64,000 bases of DNA from Schistosoma mansoni (taxonomy: Eukaryota; Platyhelminthes; Trematoda; Strigeidida; Schistosomatidae), in assembly GCF_000237925.1 (NCBI RefSeq), contig NC_031502.1, positions 55,549,943 to 55,613,942 of the forward strand. The letters are read 5' to 3'. How positions within the stretch are numbered: position 1 is the stretch's first letter; each line of letters starts with the position of its first letter. The translations under genes and the position numbers were made by a program. The notes under the pieces are model-generated. The model ran no database searches and was not told the DNA's origin. It saw only the letters and a program-made list of their open reading frames with translations. Shown in pieces: positions 59,501 through 64,000 of this stretch.

Positions 59501-62500
59501 CATTGATATAACTGTAAAACAATCTAAATATTAAAACCTGTCATCAAAATCTCTTTCAGTGAACTAAGAAAAAAAACATTGAAACTGACTTCACTGATAA
59601 GGATTTCAATTTATCTTACTGAAATAGTAAAACAGAAATAATTAATTGAATCATTCACCAAGTACTTAGGTATAAGCCAGATACCAAGTGTGAGTTGATG
59701 ATAATACTTGGTTTCCCAAACTAAAGTACGTAGGATGGGGTTTGAATCTGGGACCTAGTGCCAGCCAATCATATGAAACGTAGGATCTAACACATGTCCA
59801 CAGGTTTAAGTTGGTACAGTGATTGTCAAGATAAATACAAGGGTAGAAGTAATAACATTGGTAGTACGAGAATAGACTAGGTACAGAGGAAAAAACGAAG
59901 TATAAGCGGACTTTCTGAGCCTGGGTTCTAAGGAAGGAAAAATGAATGTACCTGCCTCAATGAGAACGATTTAGACCCATGTATATCAAACCATAACCAC
60001 TGACGAGGATAATCACGAGGACCCTAATCAGGTAATTCACACCTATTAATGTAGCTAAGTTTAATTGTCGATGACCATAGACGGTTGTCGCGTCCCAGTT
60101 TAAATAGACCTAGCTTCCTTCCAGTTCACTACTACTTTGTGGCCAAAAGCAGGACGCTCTGACCATAATTCACTACTTACAGAAATAACGATACAGAGAA
60201 TATGAGAATTATGAACGTATTTTTAGTAGGTTTGTAGGAATAAAAATCCCCCCAGATACCCTGATACGGCCGGGGGTGGGGAGAGTCAGCTCTTCCTCTT
60301 GAAACGCTGTTACATGGCAACAGTATTACAGCCCACATACAAGTTAAGTGACTTGTTTGGTGCACATGTATTCGGTGTCCCTTTGTACCAATATTTACGT
60401 GTTCAAATAAATAAATAAAATAGTAGAAAATCGTTTTAGTACGAGCTGCCTCAATGTTTTAAGCGTTTGACAGAATTTATTTATTTAAACACATAAATAT
60501 TGGTACAAGGAAGCACCAGATAAATATGCGCCTCACAAATCCCATTCGATTTGTGTGAGGGATGTGATACTGCACAGGTGCCCAAACTGAAGCAGGTGGT
60601 TTTCTTAGGCGGCCACACCCGGAGCCTTTGACCTGAAGATCTAGTCCACAAGGCAGTGGAGCATCGTGAGGAGATGCAGTCACATGGTAGCCGGTGACCA
60701 ACAATTGGTTCGTGCGCCATTTGTTCCTTCAGGATACTGGAGCCCATGTGCACCATTGGTTTGGAATCAGGGTTATCCGACTCCCCTAGGTGAACTTTCC
60801 GTGTCCACCAATCCGGTTAAAGCTGTGGACATTCGCTTTTCTTCCTCTCAATTTTGTAAACAAGAGTGATGCCACGAGAAGGCAGTGAGTAGGACTTCCC
60901 TGACAGCGGCTATATATTCGCGTGGCCATGTGGGAGTATTTGGAGAGGAAGAGCGGACCCTCCCCACTCTCGGCCGTACCAGGGTATTTGGGGGCGTTTG
61001 ACAGAAGCAGTGGTTCAGTGATTCAAGCACTCGATTTGGAACCATTAAGTTGGATTTTCAAAACTTGTTCTGCTCACTATGGTTTTAAAAGCCAGGTAGG
61101 AATATAATTGGCTCCTACATAAAAGGTTTCCAAAAGCCGAATACAAGAAAATGTACTTGGTAAATCAGCTACATTAATCGACTAAGTGAAGTACTGGATT
61201 CGTTGTCCATCCATCATTTCAATGAAATTCCATGTATCAATGGATTTACAATGATACATTACGCTAATGCTGTCAACATTCTTTGCCCCCAAATGCCCTG
61301 GTACGGCCGAGAGTGGGGAGGGTCCGCTCTTCCTCTCCAAATACTCCCACATGGCCACGCGAATATATAGCCGCTGTCAGGGAAGTCCTACTCACTGCCT
61401 TCTCGTGGCATCACTCTTGTTTACAAAATTGAGAGGACGAAAAGCGAATGTCCACAGCTTTAACCGGGTTGGTGGACACGGAAAGTTCACCTAGGGGAGT
61501 CGGATAACCCTGATTCCAAACCAATGGTGCACATGGGCTCCAGTATCCTGAAGGAACAAATGGCGCACGAACCAATTGTTGGTCACCGGCTACCATGTGA
61601 CTGCAACTCCTCACGATGCTCCACTGCCTTGTGGACTAGATCTTCAGGTCAAAGGCTCGGGGTGTGGCCGCCTAAGAAAACCACCTGCTTCAGTTTGGGC
61701 ACCTGGGCAGTATCACAGCCCTCACACAAATCAAATGATTTGTGAGGCGCATATTTATCTGGTGCTTCCTTGTACCAATATTTATGTGTTTAAATAAATA
61801 AATAAACTGAGTGAACTTAGTAAGTGAAATAAACACTTAAGTATTCAGTCACAATGTTCCCAACCAGTTGTCACGAAAATATCTTACCGACCGTTGGAAC
61901 GGACCCTGCCAAAGTTAAAAAACATTTTTACTACACTTCACACACCCCGAGTGAGATCCACATCATAAAATTGTTAACATACTTTAGGCCCTCTATATTA
62001 TGTCTATTCTTTCATTACAAAGGTCACAACTCAGATGACTGAGTCCGAAATCAAACAGAGTCCCAATGGCGTGCAAATCTTCCCCCTGAGTATTCAGAGC
62101 CCATGAACTACTGCTGAGTGCAGTTTGAGCCCCTAACTGACACACTAAGGAAAGGACTAAACAAAGAGAAGCTGACTGAGAAGAACTAGTGTGTTGTATT
62201 TAAAAGGACAGTGGTATTTTTCCTCATGTGATTTTAATCATTTACAACGCATGAAGACCACAATTTTCACCTTGACTGAATTAATTTCAGTTGAAGTAAC
62301 ACCGAGAGTATTGTTTCCTTAATAAGAATTTCGCATCTGCACTTTTTGAGCTTTCAGTCTTAAAATCATGCATTTCGATGTTACACGTCGTAAGAACTAG
62401 TAGATTATATGCATTCAAAGCCATATAACTAGAGAGGGTATACACAAATGGCTGTATTTTTCTTAAGACTTTGTCGAAGTTAGGAGAGTGGACACTTAAA

Positions 62501-62911
62501 TCAAGACGACAAAACAACTCGAATCACTATACATGTATGTATGATATAAAATGGGTGTTATTAAATTGCTCTAGACAAAGACGAGTCATGAAGTAAGCTT
62601 TCCAATGACTTATTACATATCAGAAAAAATTTAAAAAAAGGATAGGAATATTAATGACGTTGTTCCTAGTTAAGAAGCCCTTGTAAATTAGATGAAATTG
62701 GTCCAAATTATGACTGTACCTGTACATCAACAGGAGTGCGAGCATCTTGGCCATTTCGATAGAGATTGATAATATCTATCCGATTAGGAACACCTGTTTT
62801 GACGGAGCCTCCTCCACCCGCTACAACCAAAGAGTTTCGATCCAGAACGTCGACAACATATAATGGATAAGGAAATCCAAGAGCGCTGAAACCAGACATT
62901 TTAGTTTCCAT
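47136..62911 (-). CDS. PREB: PREB/SEC12 homologue, SAR1 guanine-nucleotide exchange factor
   Basis: Six exons (62911-62720, 59465-59243, 57441-57077, 55925-55440, 51654-51239, 47520-47136) join with matching phases into about 688 codons. PREB/SEC12 is an ER membrane protein whose cytosolic WD40 propeller loads GTP on SAR1 to start COPII coat assembly. The N-terminus (PYPLYVVDV ... VAGGGGSVKTGVPN) matches the PREB/Sec12 start, including the Gly-rich loop followed by KTG. Later matches are TGTEAVMSL, STLRVWCTN, NYRFRHCQF and GVGTMEGRVDVYL. A hydrophobic segment in the last about 26 residues (CIYVLCLFSILFLPILMVIL) is the membrane anchor. It is much longer than human PREB (about 417 aa), mainly through Ser-rich inserts in exons 3-5. 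Start taken as the first in-frame ATG (62911); MSGF at 62899 is the alternative. Confidence 0.9.
47657..48217 (+). mobile_element. LINE-B 3' end with 5' inversion (PREB intron 5)
   Basis: Inverted LINE-B tail (47670-47725: tcagtcagtcagtcacaacg...) followed by the plus-strand 3' region ending in gtgactgactg. 47824-48215 is nearly identical to the reverse of 50207-50604. Confidence 0.75.
48217..48840 (-). mobile_element. LINE-B 3' scrap split by N4
   Basis: 48217-48245 and 48777-48840 together match the minus-strand LINE-B end at 50247-50310. An N4 copy sits in between. Confidence 0.6.
48246..48777 (+). repeat. N4 retroposon, full length
   Basis: 5' gcccccaaatgccctgg, 3' (AAAT)n. Among the best-preserved copies. 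Confidence 0.85.
49036..49556 (-). repeat. N4 retroposon, full length
   Basis: Tail at 49036-49056, 5' end at about 49556; moderately diverged. Confidence 0.8.
49557..50204. other. PREB intron 5 sequence, nothing recognised
   Basis: AT-rich intron DNA. Confidence 0.4.
50205..50604 (-). mobile_element. LINE-B 3' end, minus copy
   Basis: 5'-truncated. CTGA tail at 50205-50220 (agtcagtcagtcac). Near-identical inverted partner of 47824-48215 (paired positions sum to 98,427). The shared 69-codon open stretch has the same translation in both. Confidence 0.8.
50605..51238. other. PREB intron 5 sequence next to exon 5
   Basis: No repeat recognised. Confidence 0.4.
51239..51654 (-). CDS. PREB: PREB exon 5
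   Basis: Acceptor AAATTTTAG, codes YRFRHCQF, SRLVVWSVP and GLIGVGTMEGRVDVYL, the last clear WD repeat. Donor GTAAGT, phase 2. Confidence 0.88.
51838..52030 (-). repeat. HH2 SINE, minus member of a head-to-head pair
   Basis: Tail, altered hammerhead, and tRNA-like part with box B deleted. Confidence 0.65.
52034..52397 (+). repeat. HH2 SINE, plus member of a head-to-head pair
   Basis: Complete from leader (ggagttctaatgggaagcc) to tail (cttaattctgat). The core reads CTAAGGA, so it is mutated. Only a few bases separate it from the minus member. Confidence 0.65.
52772..54141 (+). mobile_element. LINE-B 5'-truncated insertion with TSD (PREB intron 4)
   Basis: Target duplication TAGATGAGAAT at 52761-52771 and 54142-54152. 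Codes the C-terminal RT region in pieces (AVRSVLLYGCETWPL, LHRLKWLGHVLRFPEHRLPRRAML), followed by a CTGA tail. An N4 element is nested at 52803-53331. Confidence 0.88.
52803..53331 (+). repeat. N4 retroposon nested in LINE-B, with TSD
   Basis: Target duplication AATGGGTTGGTGC at 52791-52803 and 53332-53344. Starts ccccaaatgccctgg, ends in an AAAT/AAATA tail. Confidence 0.9.
54153..54841. other. PREB intron 4 sequence, nothing recognised
   Basis: AT-rich, no repeat signature. Confidence 0.4.
54842..55367 (+). repeat. N4 retroposon, full length
   Basis: Lies about 70 bp from the exon 4 donor on the opposite strand. 5' gccccaacatgccctgg, short tail. Confidence 0.8.
55440..55925 (-). CDS. PREB: PREB exon 4
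   Basis: Acceptor CCTCTATAG, begins SLIVYPDVSGG, includes the blade end STLRVWCTN, then a long Ser/Asn-rich insert absent from the vertebrate protein. Donor GTA|GTAAGT, phase 0 (GTAGTA three bases earlier is possible). Confidence 0.85.
56360..56520 (-). repeat. tRNA-like SINE, degenerate
   Basis: The minus strand shows an A-box-like tagctcaatggtaacg and a B-box-like gggttcaaattc; hammerhead remnants are weak. Confidence 0.45.
56590..56835. repeat. HH1 SINE, 5'-inverted
   Basis: 56590-56655 is an inverted HH1 hammerhead half. A plus tRNA-like part (ggcgagtggataacg, gggttcgaatccc) and hammerhead follow. GACGAGTCCC is kept, but CTGA and GAAA are altered. Confidence 0.65.
57077..57441 (-). CDS. 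PREB: PREB exon 3
   Basis: Acceptor CTGGTTTAG. The exon completes an Arg codon and codes an acidic/Ser-rich linker and the blade VTHGGPAGTWLAIGSDSGSV. Donor CAG|GTTTGT after SPYQ, phase 0. The open frame runs on past the donor, but the phases show the intron starts here. Confidence 0.85.
57690..59190 (+). mobile_element. LINE-B, internally deleted copy (PREB intron 2)
   Basis: Endonuclease N-terminal half open at 57727-58083 (VCCVSETHI, DTRRCLFVV). Then the GDFNVQVGSL block in another frame, a jump from FGIPTQLTDN to the C-terminal RT region (VHNFTYLGSLISSNG), and the 3' end. The RT core with its active site is missing, so it is a dead copy. Confidence 0.8.
59243..59465 (-). CDS. PREB: PREB exon 2
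   Basis: Acceptor TTCGTTTTAG, begins KSGGLDTGTEAVMSL and continues GDGGFIASLEGQKCVEY, matching propeller blade one of PREB. Donor GTACGT, phase 1. Confidence 0.88.
59466..60245. other. PREB intron 1 sequence, nothing firm
   Basis: No repeat recognised with confidence. Confidence 0.35.
60246..60421 (+). repeat. N4 retroposon, internally deleted
   Basis: The first about 80 bp and the last about 95 bp of N4 joined directly; 3' AAAT tail present. Confidence 0.75.
60474..60996 (-). repeat. N4 retroposon, full length
   Basis: Young copy, very close to 61286-61806 in the opposite orientation. Confidence 0.85.
61286..61806 (+). repeat. N4 retroposon, full length
   Basis: Young copy. The hammerhead-like layout is at 61373-61458 (see findings). 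Confidence 0.85.
61807..62719. other. PREB intron 1 sequence next to exon 1
   Basis: No repeat or further exon recognised. Confidence 0.4.
62720..62911 (-). CDS. PREB: PREB exon 1
   Basis: Codes METKMSGF...VDVQ with the Gly-rich VAGGGGSVKTG loop. Donor CAG|GTACAG after 62720, phase 0. Confidence 0.88.
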
Positions 62912-63639
62912 CAAACTGATGCGCAACTCAATGGTCTTAATTCGGGATCTTTCTTGAAAATACAGGCACAGTAAAGCTTGAGATTTTGCAGTCGTGTCAC
63001 CAGGCGCAAACTACGCGCGGTCTGTAGGATTGTACGTAGGAATGAACGTTATAGCGAAGTCATCAACCCTCAATCACTCAGAAAAGAAATACATGAAAGT
63101 GTATAAAAACCTTTTTTAAAAGTATTAAATTATAACCCTGAATCTGAAGAGATAAAATGTTATTTCTTCATATTTCTCGGAACATCAATGAGTTTATTAG
63201 CAGTTTGGTCCCAGTCACAAACAGCAATAATTGACTTCCCAAAGTATAGCTTTAACGTTTACTTAGCTGGCAATTGCCCCCAAAAACATGAATACCTGCC
63301 TACAAAATATACTCAAATAAGCTTCAGAACCACTCGTTTTTGGGGGATCTAAGTCGCGATGCTGGGGATAATCTCATGGTTGTGAAGATCTAGTTCTCTT
63401 TTCCTGTTCATTCTGAATACTCGGAATATTGTGCTTGAGTAAAGCACCATAGACGTGTGAGAATAGATTACCATACACCTCTTCAGACATTTTTTTCAAC
63501 GGAATGTGTTATTTTCTACAGAGCAGGCCTTGTGGTGACTGGTACTATGTCAAGCCCGCCTGTTATTTCAACTTCTGGACAAACCAATCTATCCATTCTT
63601 CATAAGCCACATTTTTATCTTGCCAGTTATTCGCTTGTA
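62912..63639. other. PREB 5' flank, promoter region presumed
   Basis: No TATA box or other promoter element can be pointed to with confidence; the transcription start is unknown. Confidence 0.35.
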
Positions 63640-63905
63640 GTGGTAAATAAATCCCCAAAATCAATAGCTCTGTAAGTGTTCGACATTGGATGCTGACAAC
63701 ATTGGTTATAATGGACTCACCTAGCTGAAGACGCTTGGTCATGCATCCGTACCAGATCACGTTTCAGAACGGCGTGCGAAGCATCTCCTACGATCATTAG
63801 CCAGATTAGATCAGTCACTCATCGATATACTGATCACCCATCAAATATATCTTCGAACCGACTCGCTTCTGACTTTTGATTTCACTGGTTGGGCGCGATT
63901 CAATT
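63640..63905 (-). repeat. R3 dispersed repeat copy 3
   Basis: Reverse orientation of the R3 copies at 4545 and 5875 (taaataaatccccaaaatca ... atcaaatatatcttcgaacc). Confidence 0.6.
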
Positions 63906-64000
63906 ATAGGTGTTACTGACATAGTGTTTTCAAACTACAATACCTGTGGTATCTTCATTGTCGAGGCCGACGTGATCTGGTACTCCAACCTATAAACTGT

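Overview
The window looks like genomic DNA from a blood fluke (Schistosoma, Platyhelminthes). It is AT-rich and repeat-dense. It carries schistosome-type tRNA-like repeats with hammerhead ribozyme cores (the Sm-alpha type), RTE-clade LINEs and a Penelope-like element, and its host genes have long, phase-consistent spliced introns. The genus call rests on family recognition from the sequence; the species is not resolved.

Host genes. Two are supported. (1) At 1.1-3.0 kb, plus strand, lie the last two visible exons of a Snail/Scratch-type C2H2 zinc-finger gene. The long upstream exon contains one frame problem. (2) From 62.9 kb down to 47.1 kb, minus strand, lies a complete six-exon PREB/SEC12 homologue, the ER guanine-nucleotide exchange factor for SAR1. 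All exon phases agree, and it ends in a C-terminal membrane anchor. Its introns are loaded with retroposons.

Mobile DNA between the genes (3-47 kb). An RTE-clade LINE (called RTE-A here) is present as two almost identical full-length copies with intact 1005-codon ORFs (14.7-17.9 kb minus, 23.6-26.8 kb plus) and about ten truncated, rearranged or old fragments. A second LINE (LINE-B) occurs as fragments with CTGA-repeat tails. Two hammerhead SINE families are scattered throughout: HH1 (Sm-alpha-like) and HH2 (a separate tRNA-like family that I read as also carrying a hammerhead core). A roughly 520-bp AAAT-tailed retroposon (N4) is concentrated in the PREB introns. A Penelope-like element with inverted terminal repeats lies at 36.1-37.1 kb. 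Two further dispersed repeat families (R3, R5) are unclassified.

Large-scale structure. The two full RTE-A copies are the inner ends of an inverted duplication. Positions 12,956-17,859 mirror 23,596-28,499 with no net length difference (paired positions sum to 41,455). A more diverged outer part continues at about 12.2-12.67 kb and 30.52-30.99 kb. A 200-N gap (12,756-12,955) lies inside the left arm where about 2 kb would be expected. Only the left RTE-A copy has a target-site duplication and sits in an intact host repeat, so the right arm looks like the derivative copy, with its breakpoint exactly at the LINE 5' end. Whether this is a real palindrome or an assembly or haplotype artefact is the main open question.

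The most distinctive themes are: 5'-inverted retroelement insertions that reuse the same breakpoint beside an A-tract in the RTE-A 5' UTR; fold-back copies of both hammerhead SINEs; and a hammerhead-like layout with an altered core inside N4.
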